Below, piece after piece: positions 35,715 to 49,100 of a stretch of 64,000 nt of DNA; positions within the stretch are counted from its first letter, which is position 1; every line of letters starts with the position of its first letter. The stretch comes from Podocnemis expansa (taxonomy: Eukaryota > Chordata > Testudines > Podocnemididae): contig ML682059.1 of the NCBI GenBank assembly GCA_007922195.1, forward strand, positions 14,192,295 to 14,256,294, in the 5' to 3' direction. Both the position numbers and the translations under genes were made by a program. Under the pieces are notes generated by a model. It searched no databases, had not been told where the DNA came from, and saw nothing but the letters and a program-made list of their open reading frames with translations.

Positions 35715-38282
35715 AGGATAGTGCAAAAAAGGGGTGAATTGGCCAGATAAAGCTAGGTTTACAGCTGCACTGCATCATTAGAGGAGGGCAAAGCAGTCAT
35801 TGCTTCATCATGAATCTCCCTATCTGACCAGGCACCAGTACTCATTAGCTTTCCAGTTCTCCAGTTCTCCAGGTTACTTGCTTGGTGGGGAAGTGGGTGG
35901 GCTCCTGAGTAACTGGCTAAGGAACCAGGGGCACTGCACGAAGTTTCTGAATAATTCTGTTTCAGGTCTTCCAAATCAGAATTTTCAAAAACTGACCATT
36001 TTGTGAAAAATCTTACTGTTTCGGCATGATTTTTTTTTTTCTGGAAATACAAAATTTACTACGAGATAGAAATTCTGGTTTCTTGACAGCTCTACTCTTC
36101 ACATGCATTCCAGTCAGTCTCCCTCACACCACAGATTCATTATAACCAACAGAATAATTGCATACAAATTGTCTGCTGAAGAAGAATGGCTGGTTGAGTC
36201 AACTCTGCTAACACAATGGCCATTGAAGTGACCCTTTCTACAGCCTATACAACTGTGGTACATAACAATTAGATACAATCGTTTTTAATGACTTGGCATA
36301 TTTACTAATTTCTCCCAACATAGGAATGCATAAGATTTCAATTAATTTTAACTATATGAAAAGCTTGAAGAGTCAGTTATTTCATTAAGTACAATAATTT
36401 GGGACATCAGGAATAACTGAAATAGATATGAAATTTTTTTAAAAGGACCAGCTTTTAATTAATTAACTCAAATCTATAAAGAAATTTACTATAAGTGCCC
36501 AGAAAATGTACTCAGTACTCACAGAGCAAGTGTAGCACATCTGGGTAAGATTTGTTATATCTTTCTTACTTTACAAAGAGTTTGAATTCATGTGTTAAAA
36601 GCAAAATGGATTCAGCCTTAATTATAGAATAATTCCCAAGCTTCCATACTTTGTATTTTCAATTTTACCTTGTTGTCTCTTGTTTGCGTAATGCATCTAA
36701 GCTAGTTGAAACAATAAAAATTGATACAAAAACAAAGTTAAGGTCACATTTTGCCCAGATTATCCCATATTTATCTTCATCCATCCAATCGAAGTGTGTT
36801 CCAAATATAAAATGAAATAAATCTTACTTCACATTGTGGGGATATTGTTAAGTTGCTGCTATATTACATAACTCTAATCTGATTTACCTTTGTCTTGGGT
36901 TTGTTGCCTCAGGTAACAGGACTCTAATGAAGTCTACAAACCCCATCTTGAGCATAGGCAGAAAGGGAAGGAAAGCCTCTCCTATTTAGAGACAAGCAAC
37001 TTGAACATACGCACATGCAGCTGCCAAAACTGCCAATCATGGAGGCTGGTGCCCACAGCTGCAGCCAGTAGAGGGGGAAAAAAGGCCCTCTATGAAGGAG
37101 AGAGTATAGTGAAAGGAGGGAAGGCAAGGAGGCCTCAAAGGGGTGACACCTCTTCATCAAGCTACCTCCATGAACAGAGTCAAGAGATTGAAACAGCCTG
37201 CTAGATTTGATTAGAGATGAAGGACCAAGAACTGCCCTGACTGCAGACAAATTAAGGAAGGCCAGTCAGAAGTAGCAAGGCTTGCTGAACAAACAACAGT
37301 CACTGCAATGGCTCCTTTACAACAGCCATACAATGTACTATGAGAATAGCAGAAGAAACAAACACTAAGAAAAAATGGAAGGGGAATGCAAGCCAATGAG
37401 ACTCTGCCTGTTATCAGTTACAGAGTGTGTTCCTTTCAGAAAAACAGGCTTGGGTTCTGGGAAATGTAAAAACAATGAAGAGCGGAACTGCCTCATCCAC
37501 TTTAAGCAAATAAATCAATCTTAAAAGGAAGTTCAAATACATGTAGGGATCACCAAGTGACTTAGAAGTCTAGGTTCCTCTGACTTTCCATAAAATATAG
37601 GCTTTCAAGTGCCCATATAACTTTTGAAAGTGGACTTTGGTATGGAGGTCTTGATGGAGCCCAAAGCATAATTAAGACTGTCATCTACACACAGAAAGCC
37701 TTTGCAGAAGAGTAACATACTAAGTCACACAGCTAACAAAGAAAGCACATTCTGTAACTACATAAATATATTCCTAAGGGATGGCACAAGAAGGCACTGA
37801 CCCTCTAAGGTTAAAGATGTGATGACAGGATAATGGATGAGGAAGTTTTGTTTGAAGTAACAGGTTCGAGATAGAAGAGTGGTAACAAACAACGTCTGTA
37901 TGTAACAACCTCTATAAGTAACTTGTTCATATCAATGTATTAAAGGGACATCTTTATACCGGCCTGGGGAATAACATCTTGTTACGTTGTCTGAGCCTTG
38001 TCATGGACATACATAGGTTAGTGTCCCTGTGGCCTGTTGAACAGGGCTCTAGCTCTATGCTTTGCTAGTAAGAAACCCGGCCAAGCACCTCTGCCATCAA
38101 ACAGAGCCTGTGGCCTTTCTTTATGAATAACATTGAGGTCTGATGAATAAATATGTTGCATTCTCTGCCAGTGCAGCTGAAAATGGGGCTCCAAGAACAG
38201 CAGCAATATTAACAGCACTGCCACACTAATAAAACTTTGCACTGCTAATAAGAATGTGGTTTTGAAATTTTTACACATACTG
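35715..38282. other. GABBR2: Receptor intron, no feature recognised
   Basis: AT-rich to 36890, then mixed composition. No conserved peptide or repeat family recognised. Confidence 0.4.
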
Positions 38283-38621
38283 TAAACAGGGGACTGCAAA
38301 CAGGGGAGTTTGCGAGGGAAGGAGTTGGTGCCAGGTGCGTCTAAGGTAAGTGAGTGCTGTGTCTTTTTCCCTACAGGTGATTGCTGTTAGTTGTGGGACT
38401 GTGCTTGTGTGATTGGGTGGGGGCTGTTTGCACCATTGTTCCCTGATCACCTTTAATCACCAGCTTCTAGCAGCTTCTAACAGCCTTGTGACTGGCCTGC
38501 CCCTGTGTGACTAACAAGGGGCAAGGGCTGACCTAGGCAGAGAAGGCCTTTAAAAGGCACTGCTTGAGTGACCAGAGGACTGCAAACAGGGGAGTTTGTG
38601 AGGGAATTTGGGGAGGCCAAG

Positions 38622-39686
38622 ATGGGGAAGAGGAGCTGTACTGTTGGAGCCAGCACCCCTGCTGTTTCCTTTGCCTCTGTTTGTAGCCAAACAGACTGTC
38701 TGTCCATGGATATCTCCACCCAGACCCTGGTGTGGAATTGCAGGGAGTGTGGCCTTCATTTTCCTGCCACTGATGATCAGGCTCGGGAGATGAGCCTATG
38801 TGATAGGTGCCTTCTGGTGGCATCTCTTTGGAAACAGGTAGGAGAGTTACAGGAGGAGGTGTCACGACTCAGGGGTATCTGTGCCCTGGAAAAGTTCCTT
38901 GACAGTGTCCACGATGAGACCTGCAAGGAGGAGGTCCCTATCCCAATGCCAAGGGCTACTGCCACAGCTCTGGAAATGGATGGGATGCCTATGGCAGGGG
39001 AAGGACACTGGCAGCTGGTCACCTCTGGCAGTAGACAGTGCTCCACGCCTGCTCACATCCCACCATCCATTGTGGTGAGGAACCGTTATGCGGTGCTGGA
39101 CACACTAAAGGAGGTAGAGGAGATGCCATCCACCCCAAAGCCTGGGAGAATCACAGCCACCTCACCTGAGAGGAAACGTAGGGTTGTGGTGATTGGGGAC
39201 TCACTCCTGAGAAGAACGGATGCACCCATCTGTCACCCTGACAAGGCCTCTAGAGAGGTATGATGCCTGCCAGGTACCCATATCCGAGACGTAACAGAGG
39301 AATTGTCTAAAATCATCTGCCCCTCAGACTACTACCCCATGCTTCTTATCCATGTGGGTACCAATGATACTGTGAGAGGTGATCCTCAGCAGATCAAAGG
39401 TGACTTCAGGGCTCTGGGAGTGAGGGTGAAGGAGTTTGGAGCACAGGTGGTGTTCTCCTCAATCCTTCCAGTCAAGGCTAGAGGCCTGAGGAGAGACAGA
39501 TGCATCCTAGAGGTGAATGCCTGGCTGCGAAGGTGGTGTGGTCAGGAGGGATTTGGCTTCCTTGACCATGGAGTCCTGTTTCAGGACAGAGGATTGATAG
39601 CCAGAGATGGCCTTCACCTGTCCAGGAAGGGGAAGAACATATTTGGGCACAGACTGGCTGACCTAGTGAGGAGGGCTTTAAACTAG
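38622..39686 (+). pseudogene. CR1 ORF1: zinc-finger-like, coiled coil and SGNH esterase, one internal TGA
   Basis: The frame starts MGKRSCTVGAS. Residues about 35-65 hold a paired-cysteine block (WNCRECG...SLCDRC), followed by a short coiled coil (QVGELQEEVSRLRG). The second half is an SGNH/GDSL-type esterase: VVVIGDSLLRRTD (block I serine), LLIHVGTNDT (block III Gly and Asn) and RDGLHLSRKGK (block V Asp and His). In CR1 elements this protein accompanies the RNA, and the esterase may act at membranes. A single TGA at 39261-39263 replaces what is TGC in the second copy at 59150-62596; without it the frame would be about 354 codons. Thus broken by one substitution only. Confidence 0.85.
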
Positions 39687-39901
39687 GTTCAACGGGGGAA
39701 GGAGACCAAAGCCCACAGGTAAGTGACGATGTGGGTGATCTGGGGGAAGGGATGGAACTTGGGGCGGGGGGCTGGGACTGTAGCACCATCAATAAAAGAG
39801 AAGGTAGTTGGAACATGGGGAGGGAATCAAATAATTGTCTTAAGTGCTCTACTGAAGCCCCAATATGTGAGGAGAGTGGGGGAGGATAACTCCAAGAAAA
39901 A

Positions 39902-42707
39902 ATGCAAGGAGGTTTATGTAACAGAATTGAAAATCAACATGACAAAGTAGGGCAATCGGCCGGGTATCTTAGGTGCCTATACACAAATGCGAGGAGCCTG
40001 GGAAATAAGCAGGAAGAATTGGTAATACTAGCGCAGACAAGGAACTATGATATTATAGGAATAACGGAGATGTGGTGGGATAGTCTGCACGACTGGAGCT
40101 CTGCCATGGATGGGTATAAACTGTTCAGGAAAGACAGGCAGGGAAGAAGAGGGGGAGGAGTAGCGTTATATGTAAAAGAGCTCTATGACTGCTCAGAGCT
40201 CCATTATGGAAGTGGAAGCGTGCCAGCAGAAAGTCTGTGGGTTACACTGAGAGGGGAAAGCAACAAGGGGGATGTTGTGGTGGGTGTCTGCTATAGACCA
40301 CCAGACCAGAAGCAGGAGGTGGATGAGGTGTTCTATAGACAACTAGTGGAAGCTTCTAGATGACAGGCCCTGGTGCTGATGGGGGACTTCAATTACCCTG
40401 ACATCTGCTGAGAGGCCAAGACAGCAGTGAATGGGCAATCCAGGAAATTTTTAGAGTGTTGGTGACAACTTTCTAGTACAAATGCTAGAGGAACCAACTA
40501 GGGACCTTGCACCGCTCGACCTGCTGTTCACAAACAGGGAAGAATTGATCAGGGAGGTAGAGGTAAATGGCAAGCTAGGCAGTAGTGACCATGACATGGT
40601 TGAATTCAGGGTGCTGATTAAAGGAAGGCAGGAAAGAAGCAAAACAAAAACCCTGGACTTCAAAAAAACGGATTTTGGCTCCCTCAGGGAACTGATGGGC
40701 AGGATCCCTTGGGAAGCTGAAGGGGAAAGGAGTCCAAGAGTTCGTTATATTTTAAAGAAACCCTGCTAAGGGCACAGGAAGTTGCCATTCCAATTAGGAG
40801 AAAGAACAAACATGTGAGGCAGCCAGAATGGCTTAGCAGGGAACTCTGCTCTGAGCTTAAACACAAAAAAGGAAGCTTACAGGAAGTGGAAGCTTGGTGA
40901 GATGACCAAGGAGGTATATAAAGATATTGCTAGGGACTGCAGGGATAAAATCAGAAAGGCCAAAGGACAAATGGAATTGCGGCTAGCGAGGGATGTAAAG
41001 GATAACAAGAAGGGGTTCTACAAGTATGTTAATAACAAGAAGAGGATCAGGGATGGTGTAGGTCCCTTGCTGAATGGGGCAGGCATCCTTGTGACAAAGG
41101 ATGAGGAAAAAGCTGAGGTGCTCAATGCGTTTTATGCTTCAGTTTTCACGGGTGGGGTCAGCTCCCAGCGCACTACCATGGGTGTGGCAGATGGGAGAGA
41201 AGAAGACAGGCCCTTGGTGACGGAAGGTCAGGTTAGGGACTGCTTAAAGAAGCTGGATGTGCACAAGTCCATGGGGCCGGACGAACTGCATCCAAGAGTG
41301 CTAAGGGAATTGCCCAATGAGATAGCAGCACTGCTGGCCGTTATCTTTCAAAACTCGTGGACAATGGGGGAGGTGCCAGAGGATTGGAAAAAAGCTAATG
41401 TAGTGCCTATTTTCAAGAAAGGGAAAAAGGAGGACCCAGGGAATTATAGACCAGTCAGCCTCACCTCAATCCCTGGAAAAATTATGGAGCAGATTCTCAA
41501 AAAATCCATCCTCAAACACTTAGAGGAAAATAAAGTGATCAGGCATGATTTACCCTTGGTAAATCCATGCTGACTGTTCCTGACCAATCTCATCTCCTTC
41601 TATGATCAGATGACTGGTTTTCTGGATGCAGGAAGAACCGTTGATGTCGTATACATTGATTTTAGCAAGGCTTTTGATCCAGTTCCCCACAGCATTCTCA
41701 TTGGCAAATTAAGGAAGTATGGGTTGGATAGGTGACTATAAGGTGGATAGAAAACTGGCTAGATCAACGGTTTCAGCGTGTAGGAATCAATGGTTCCATG
41801 TCTAGCTGGCAGCCAGTCACGAGTGGTGTGCCCCAGGGGTCGGTCCTGGGGCCGGTTCTGTTCAACATTTTCATCAATGATCTGGATGATGGAATAGACT
41901 GCATTCTCACTAAGTCTGCGGATGACACCAAGCTGGGGGGACGAGTAGACACGTTGGAGGGCAGGGACAGGATTCAGGGAGACCTAGATAAATTGGAACA
42001 GTGGGCCAATAGAAATCTTATGAGCTTCAATAAGGACAAGTGTAAAATCCTGCACGTGGGATGAAAAAACCCCATACACCGCTACAGTCTGGGAAACATT
42101 CAGCTAAGTAGCAGCAGTGTAGAAAAGGACCTGGGGGTCATGGTGGATGGGAAGCTAGATATGAGTCAGCAGTGTGCTCTTGCTGCCAAAAAGGCCGATG
42201 GCATACTGGGCTGCATCAAAAGAAGTATTACCAGCAGTGATCATTCCCCTCTATTCTGCACTGGTGAAGCCACATCTAGAATATTGTGTTCAGTTTTGGG
42301 CTCCCCACTACAAAAAGGACAGGGACATGCTAGAGAGAGTTCAGAGGAGGGCAAGCAAAATGATTAAAGGGCTGGAGCACAAGCCCTATGAGGAAAGACT
42401 GAAAGCATTAGGCTTATTTAGTCTGCAGAAGAGAAGATTGAGGGGGGATTTGATAGCAATCTTCAACTACTTGAAGGGATGCTCTAAGGAAGATGGAGCT
42501 CGACTGTTCTCGGTAATAATAGAGGACAGAACGAGGACCAATGGTCTCAAGTTGCAGTTAGGGAGGTTAAGGCTGGACATTAGAAAAATCTTTTTTACTA
42601 GGAGAGTGGTGAAGCCTTGGAATGAGCTGCCAAGGGAGGTGGTGAAATCTCCATCTTTGGAGGTGTTTAAGGCCCGGCCAGACAAAACCATGACTGGGAT
42701 GGTTTAG
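39902..42707 (+). pseudogene. CR1 ORF2: endonuclease and reverse transcriptase, frameshifted
   Basis: Starts MQGGLCNRIENQ in the first frame. The apurinic-type endonuclease runs from about 39960 (LYTNARSLGNKQEELV, GITEMWWD, GGGVALYVKE, GVCYRPPDQ) to about 40450 (MGDFNYPDIC). A TGA at 40361-40363, another stop in the DFNYPDIC region and a frameshift near 40455 break it. Reverse transcriptase motifs follow in other frames: [20 protein letters not shown] (about 41400), YIDFSKAFD (about 41655), [20 protein letters not shown] (about 41825) and ADDTKLGG (about 41920). The C-terminal [20 protein letters not shown] block ends at 42707. The catalytic aspartates are all present, but the frames are not continuous. 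Confidence 0.88.
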
Positions 42708-42789
42708 TGGGAGTGGTCCTGCCTCTGGCAGGGGGTTGGACTAGATGACCTATGAGGTCCCTTCCAACCCTATGATTCTATGATTCTGT

Positions 42790-44838
42790 GTATTGTGTAG
42801 GCATTTCAGTACTAGGCATGCTGCTCCAATTAAAATCTTTGCCCTTAAAAGCCAATGGTGCTCTAAGGCCGCAAATGGAAGGAAAAATAAAGACGTGTGG
42901 GAGGTTAAGGTCTGACTCCTACTGGCACTGGAATCCATACAAAATTCATATTAATTTAAAAAGAAGCCAATCAAATCCTTAGAATTATGTGTTTGTATCA
43001 GGAGTGCCGCATAAATATTGCTCTGATTATTTAATAGAAGTGTATACAAAGGGTCCCAAAGAAAATGAACTGAAACTGATGCAAAGTATACCTTTTTGTG
43101 TTCTCTGCGGTGAGGGCCTGATCCAAAGCTCAGTGAAGTCACTGTGGAAATCCCCACTGGCTTCACTGGTGTTTGAACAAGCTCCATATTTTGTTTAAAC
43201 ATTTACCAACATGGTAGCCAATATTCAGGTGACTTCTGTTTTGGTCTTGGTGTGGTGTAGAGTAGAATTAACATGCTTTGTATCAGTAGGTCTTTCTCCT
43301 GCAGCTATGCAGGCTTTTAGGAGTATGGCCAAGTGAAGACAATGACATTTCTTAATACACAAACAATTAAACAGATCTCGTGATTGCTTTTTGGTATATT
43401 TCTGGCCTATCCACCAAGCATTCTAGTTGTAATCCCCAGTAGGAAAATGTGTCCTAATGCAATAGCAACATTTTACTTTTATAATCCCAATTTGAATCTC
43501 TGAAAGAGAGCAGTCCCTACTCCCTAACACATTGGACAGAGGTGGGGTGGATTTTAGAGAGGTACAGGTAAGAGGCACGGCTGAGCTCCCCTCTCCATTG
43601 TTTCCCCATTAGCCAACGTACCCTTAGCGTAGTCACATAAGTTAGAGCAGTCCCTAGGCTACTCCAATTTATGGCAGTGCTGAGGTCAGGGAACCTTTAC
43701 CAACCCTCAAATACCCCATTCCCCTGAGCCAAGCAGACACAAAACAAGAGGTGAGATTCTAACCACATCTCTGTGATATAAACACTACAACAAAAAGCTC
43801 TGTATGCAAAGACAATCTCAAGTAAATGTGGACAGTGTTGAAGTGTATGTAGGGAGTAATAAGATAGCCCACAGAGGGTATTACTGTAACACCCAAACGA
43901 TGAGGAAAGCAATAATAGTCAGATTTTGCATTTTTTGGTTTGCCTACATTTCTTATTTGCAGAGTTCACATGGGACCAGCTCTGATTAACTTAGACTTCT
44001 TTAGAATAATTCAATATGAATACAAAGATTAGCCGATTAAAATTAGTTAGTTTATTCATTCTGATCAGATATTAAGCAAGGTCCAGATCCTACTCTTTCT
44101 AACTTCAAAATGATCATGTGTATGCTATCCATATGGGTATATAGTGTAAATGTGGGGGAAATGATTTAACTGCATGAAGATTCTGTATCCGTTTTTAATT
44201 TATACATATTTCTCTTAACTTTAGAAGTCATTGGTTTTACATATTAACATCTCATTTTGTAATGAATGTGTTAGAGAACTAAATTATTAAGAAGCCAAGA
44301 CTGATTTGACTCATCTTTTATCTGTATGCTGACTCTTGAATTTTATTTATATGATTAGCAACATTTTGAGAAGTAAATGTTACAAGGATTGCTTCTCTTG
44401 TTAGTATTACTCAAATTCTTTCTGATTTTTCACCTCATAGATTTCTTGGGGGGGGGGGAACAACCCCTCCCTCAAAAAAAAGACCCATATTTTGGCTCCA
44501 TGGAAGAATTCCTGAATCAGAGCCAGATCCAGCAAGATCTTACTCTTGTTAGTAAAAACACTACTTGAACTGGTACTACTCACTTAGGTCCCAAGACAGG
44601 AAAGCACTCGAGCAGATCCATAAGTTTACACCTCTGCTAAAGTCCCACTGAAGTCAAATGCTTACATCTTTTCCCTACTAGGGATGAATTTTAGTATGTG
44701 CTGAAGAGCTTCCTTGAACCAACACCTTTTAGGTCTGCAGGGTTGGGCCATAGAATAGCAGTTCTAATTCTTCAATATACAGTTATTCAAAGATAATTTT
44801 TTCTTTAACCAAATATGCAATTAAACATCTTTACTTAC
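42790..44838. other. GABBR2: Receptor intron with eroded inverted repeats
   Basis: 43105-43180 and 44515-44720 carry phrases such as GTGAAGTCACTGTGG and CCCACTGAAGTCAAATGC, typical of very old palindromic repeats of sauropsid genomes. A G-run is at 44450-44458. No gene recognised. Confidence 0.35.
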
Positions 44839-44904
44839 ACAACAGAACACTTTTGCTGCCATCTGCTCATCAAACTGGCCAAGGATTATCCGAACATCGT
44901 TACC
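44839..44904 (-). CDS. GABBR2: GABA-B receptor subunit 2 exon, flytrap domain
   Basis: This 66-bp exon encodes 22 residues, [14 protein letters not shown] then MAAKVFCC, matching about human residues 245-266 with two differences (EQ for QN). The acceptor is ...gtctgcag and the donor is GTAAGT; both edges are phase 0, so the frame joins the exons at 63411-63512 and 31632-31823 without a shift. It belongs to the second lobe of the extracellular ligand-binding-like domain, which in GABBR2 does not bind GABA but contacts GABBR1. The exon is flanked by introns of 18.5 kb and 13.0 kb filled with transposable elements. It is too short to be found as a free reading frame and was recognised from its conserved peptide and splice sites. 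Confidence 0.94.
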
Positions 44905-45301
44905 CTGCAGACAAAATAATGTATATCAACATTTAATGCAATCACAGACTTGAAATAAACTACATTCAGAATCACTTCTTCTGAGGGTCCAATTCTGCCA
45001 CACTGACTCTGAGGAGTATTCTGCTTTTGAGTAGGCCCATTGAAATCAGTGTGACAACTAGTGGTGTCAGATAGTACTTAGGTGAAATTCTCATTTCCTG
45101 CTTTAAGCCATTTTGGAACTATGGTAAATTACACCAGATGAGGATTTGGCTCATTGAGAATATAGGTGGCAGAACTGTACTCCAAACAAACAAACAAGAG
45201 AAATAACACTGAGAAGAGAATGATAATACTTATTTTGTGTAGCTGTATAGTACTATTCAATAATAGCAAGAAACAGCACAGATCAAAAGGATATTTGATT
45301 A

Positions 45302-46121
45302 GTTTTGTCCAAGGGTTAAAGTAAGCTGGAACACACAGGAACTACAGGGCCCACTATTTTTAGGGGCTCAGTTTTCAAGGTCCCAAAAAATAGAAAATGG
45401 AGCTGGAATGCTGTGTTCCGGGGCCCACCATTTAAAAATAGAGGGCCCTGGAACACAGCGTTCCAGCTCCATTTTCTATTTTTAGGGACCCCCCAATGCT
45501 GAGTCTCTAAAAAATTGTGGGCCCTAGAACACCATTGTGGTGCATTCCAAGAGGCAGGGAGCTACCCTGGCCTGGACTGAGACTCCAGCCTGAGCCTGCT
45601 CTGACTGAGCATGCTCAGAGCTTCTGACCATGCTCAGTCAGAGCAGGCTCAGGCCAGAGGCTCAGCCTGGGCCAGGGCCACTCTACTGTGACATGGCAGC
45701 CAGGTAAGGGGGTGCTGGGAGTGGGGTTCAGGGACAGGTGAGCGGGCCCAGCTGAGAAAGCGAGCAGGGGGGTCAGCCCAGGGCAGCAGGGAAAGACAAT
45801 GCAGCACAGCGGGGGGTGTTGGGGAAGGATTGGGGGACCAGCGGTGAGACGGGAGCCAGGGTCAGTAGCTTGGGTGGGGGTAGGTGTGGGGGGGCAGTAG
45901 CGGGGGTGGTGGCTAGGAATTTAGAGGGCAATAACTGGGGTGGTGGACAGTAGATGGGGTGGGGAGTAGGCGTATGAGGAGCATTAGCTGAGATGGCAGA
46001 CAGGCATCTGGGGGGCAGTCGCTGGGGGGTGTGAGAGGGGCCCGCACCACCGTGAGGCAGGCCCGCCAATTTAGGAGGGTTCCAGGGCCTGCCAAATTAT
46101 ACTTTAACCCCTGGTTTTGTC
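45302..46121. mobile_element. hAT-type fold-back element with exact 8-bp duplication
   Basis: GTTTTGTC flanks both sides (45302-45309 and 46114-46121). Termini CAAGGGTTAAAGT and, reverse-complemented, CAGGGGTTAAAGT are inverted; element length is 804 bp (45310-46113). Inside are two long hairpins: 45387-45426 with 45443-45482 (40 bp, 38 matches) and 45589-45613 with 45629-45653 (25 bp, perfect). The right half is G-rich on the plus strand. No transposase frame. Confidence 0.85.
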
Positions 46122-49100
46122 TTAATTTTGCTCTTTAAAAGCAACTGCAAATATCTGTGGATGTATATTTTACACTGTCATTGATTTCACCTGATCAGTT
46201 AATATAGTTAATCAGTTAATCCTGGAGACTTGTAAATGAGCTAACATGCATTCATGTTCACACCAACCTGGAAAGCTTCTAGAGGTTTTATTTATATCAC
46301 TACTCTTTCCATACTCATTATAAACACCTCAGTGGCAGGGGCAAAAGAATGCCCTCCCCAACCAAAAAAGGGAAGAAAAAAAACAATAAAACACTGCTTT
46401 GGGAATCTAAAATTGAAGACAGTAGTCAGTAGAGGTCATTTTGCTTTCATGCCCAAAATATTGTAATGAAGTTTTCACAGATGACTTCAGGAAGTGGGGC
46501 TAACTTTCTGTTCATGTGTGGAGAAAAAAAAAATAATAGTACAGAGAAACATTAAACAGAGACTGGTTTATTATAACTTTGTGACTTAACACTGGATTTA
46601 ACTTCACATAATAACTGGCAGATTGGACAGGGTCTAAATGAGGATGATTTTTTTTTTTTGAGGTGTGATATAAAATGGTTTGTAATCCTGCCAGTACCAC
46701 TTCTTTTCAATAAGCAAAATACCAGAACTAGTCAATCTGTGTTCAAATGGTAGAAAACATTTCAGCTCTAATTATTTCACTATATCAAAAATTTTCAGTA
46801 TAAATAACTTCAGAACTTTCCTCCCCTCTTTTATAGCATATAATATATCTCATCAGAATGCCCAGCCTGGAAAGAACTATTTTGGTCTTAAAATTATCTG
46901 AAGCTAAATTTATGAGACTAAAACTAGTTTTTTGGACTTGCAAGATTTAGAGTACATGATTTTCTTTGGATACTCTGAGCTTGTGAAGCTTTAGTTACTT
47001 ATTTTGTTTACTGAGTCACACAGAAATAGAACATTCTAGCTGAATGGATACATTAAAAATCTAAATCTGACTAGCTCACATGAAACTGAGGAAAATTAAT
47101 TATTTTTATTAAAAGGAATCTCATCCATATGAGCCCAAAAATGTTTGTTAAATTCAAAAGGGAAAAAATATATGAGCTACATAACAATGAAACAAAGAAA
47201 CACTCATATACATACCTCATCTAAGTTTTATACTTTAAGAAATTATGAAACTATCCTGGTTGTTCTAAGATTCATAACTCTGAATAGTCAGACATTTATG
47301 CACATAAAATCTCAACTTTAATCACAGAGATCTAAAAAATAAAATAAAAATCAACAGCAAAATTTTCTCAAAACAAAAAAATGAAGCAAAACTAAAAGCT
47401 GTTAGTTGATATTTAAAACCCATGAAAATAAAGAAATTACATTACAATTCCCATACCAACAAAAAAATTAAATAGAAAATGTGTCATCATATAAAGCATT
47501 TGTCAGGTTTTTTTTAAATCACTGAGATCAATCACACGAAATTTCAGCCCAAAATATTAAGTTGTTAGTCACTGAAGAGAGAGGTTTGAGAACCTCATTC
47601 TTTACTATAGTGACTCTATTTTATTGCAAAATATTATGCAAATTGCAAAACACATTATGTCCTCTTCAGTAATACCCTTGTCCTTCTTAAATATCCTCAG
47701 TGCCTGCAGGGGTTCTCATTATACTGATATCACTGTGTAATTAGTTTGGCAAACAACATATAGCCTGAAATCTTTCTACTTTGAACACATGAGTATGTTC
47801 TATGTTTGCAGTTTTTTGCGAGGAAGCAACGAACACTCAAGAAATCCATCTACTAAATGTTTATGAAATAGGTGCCAGATAGTCAAAATAGGTCAGTATT
47901 CAACTGCTCTAATTTAGGCACCTAAAATAAGTGATGTGATTTTTCAAAAGAGCTCAGCTCCCATTTAAGAATCCAGAATGGTGTCCAGAGGTGAATTGGA
48001 GAAGCTCTGGCTTCACGTGGTGCTCTCAGAGTGCTGGGGAATAGGCTCCTGGGGCTCTGTGTTGCATCTGGGGTGCAACACATAGGTATTGTAGGAGTTC
48101 TGGCTCCATGTGGTTGCTTAAGCAATGGAAAGCAGAACAGAGAACTGCTTTATGGATTAGTTTGAGGAAAGTGCTACTAGCACAGGAGACTGTAAGGGAA
48201 AATCAGCACAAAAGCACTTGTAGGAGAAATGAAAAAAAGGATGGCACCCCAGCAAACCAGTAAAGGAGGAAGCTCCTGAGGATACGTGAGTAGATAAATA
48301 GAGAGGGGTAGAGCTAGGGGAGATGTCTAAGGACACCAAGCTTGAACTGACTGGAAGTTCTGAGCTTAGGGCACAGTTGCCAAGGCAATTGGTGAGGTGC
48401 TTTGAAAACAGTGACGTGCCCTAAAATAGTAAGTACTCTGAAATATCAGGTCCAAAGTGGGCCTCTGCCACAGCAGATACTTGACAACTGTGGTGTCAAT
48501 CTCTGTGTGCCTCAGTTCCCCACTTGTACAAGAAGGATATCATCATCTATTCTCACAGAGCAGCTGAGCAGCTAAATTCATTAGTGTTCTGGAAGCACTC
48601 AGATGCCATGATGACCACATCCAGAAATGTGCTGGGAGAATTAATAATTTGGTACTCAGTGCAAGGTCTGGATGGTGGTAAATAAGACCTACCAGTAGGT
48701 ACACACATGGAATGAAGAAGAAATAGAAATAAATATTGAATAAAAGCCTGTTCATAAATGAGTCAGGAGTGGGAAAAAACATAGTATGTGATCATGTCAG
48801 AGTGTGTATCATAATGGATACACACGATAAATTAAAATTGCATGGTGTCTTAATGCTGTCATTCCCTGACTTGGGAGTGCTTGACTCTGCACCCTGAATA
48901 TTCTTTTAATGTAAGAGGAAAAATGAGAGAGAGAGCATGCGTGCACATGCTTTTGGTGCTGTGCTGCCATTTCACACAGCACTACTTCCATAATATGGCC
49001 GTAGAGTAGGGACGACTGTCCAGTGGGATGTGCATTTGTCGCACATTCTGCCTGTTGTTGAATCGACAGGGAAAAGGGACATGTGTGGAGAAAAGAAGGG

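Larger units (their letters stand above)
38283..42789 (+). mobile_element. CR1 LINE, nearly full length (4.5 kb)
   Basis: Has a 5' untranslated part with the phrase GGACTGCAAACAGGGGAGTT twice (38290-38309 and 38578-38597), ORF1 (38622-39686), a short spacer, ORF2 (39902-42707) and the CR1-type 3' end with direct ATTCTATG repeats at 42774-42788. The length is about that of a complete CR1. Few mutations separate it from open frames (one TGA in ORF1, several frameshifts and stops in ORF2), so it is younger than the other LINE pieces here. Confidence 0.9.

Noticed and set aside
36924..37250. 108-codon minus-strand open frame with hydrophobic stretches
   Set aside because: No recognisable family; isolated and without exon boundaries.
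38346..38381. GTAAGT ... CCCTACAG resembling a tiny intron in the CR1 5' region
   Set aside because: Only about 36 bp apart, too short for a vertebrate intron.
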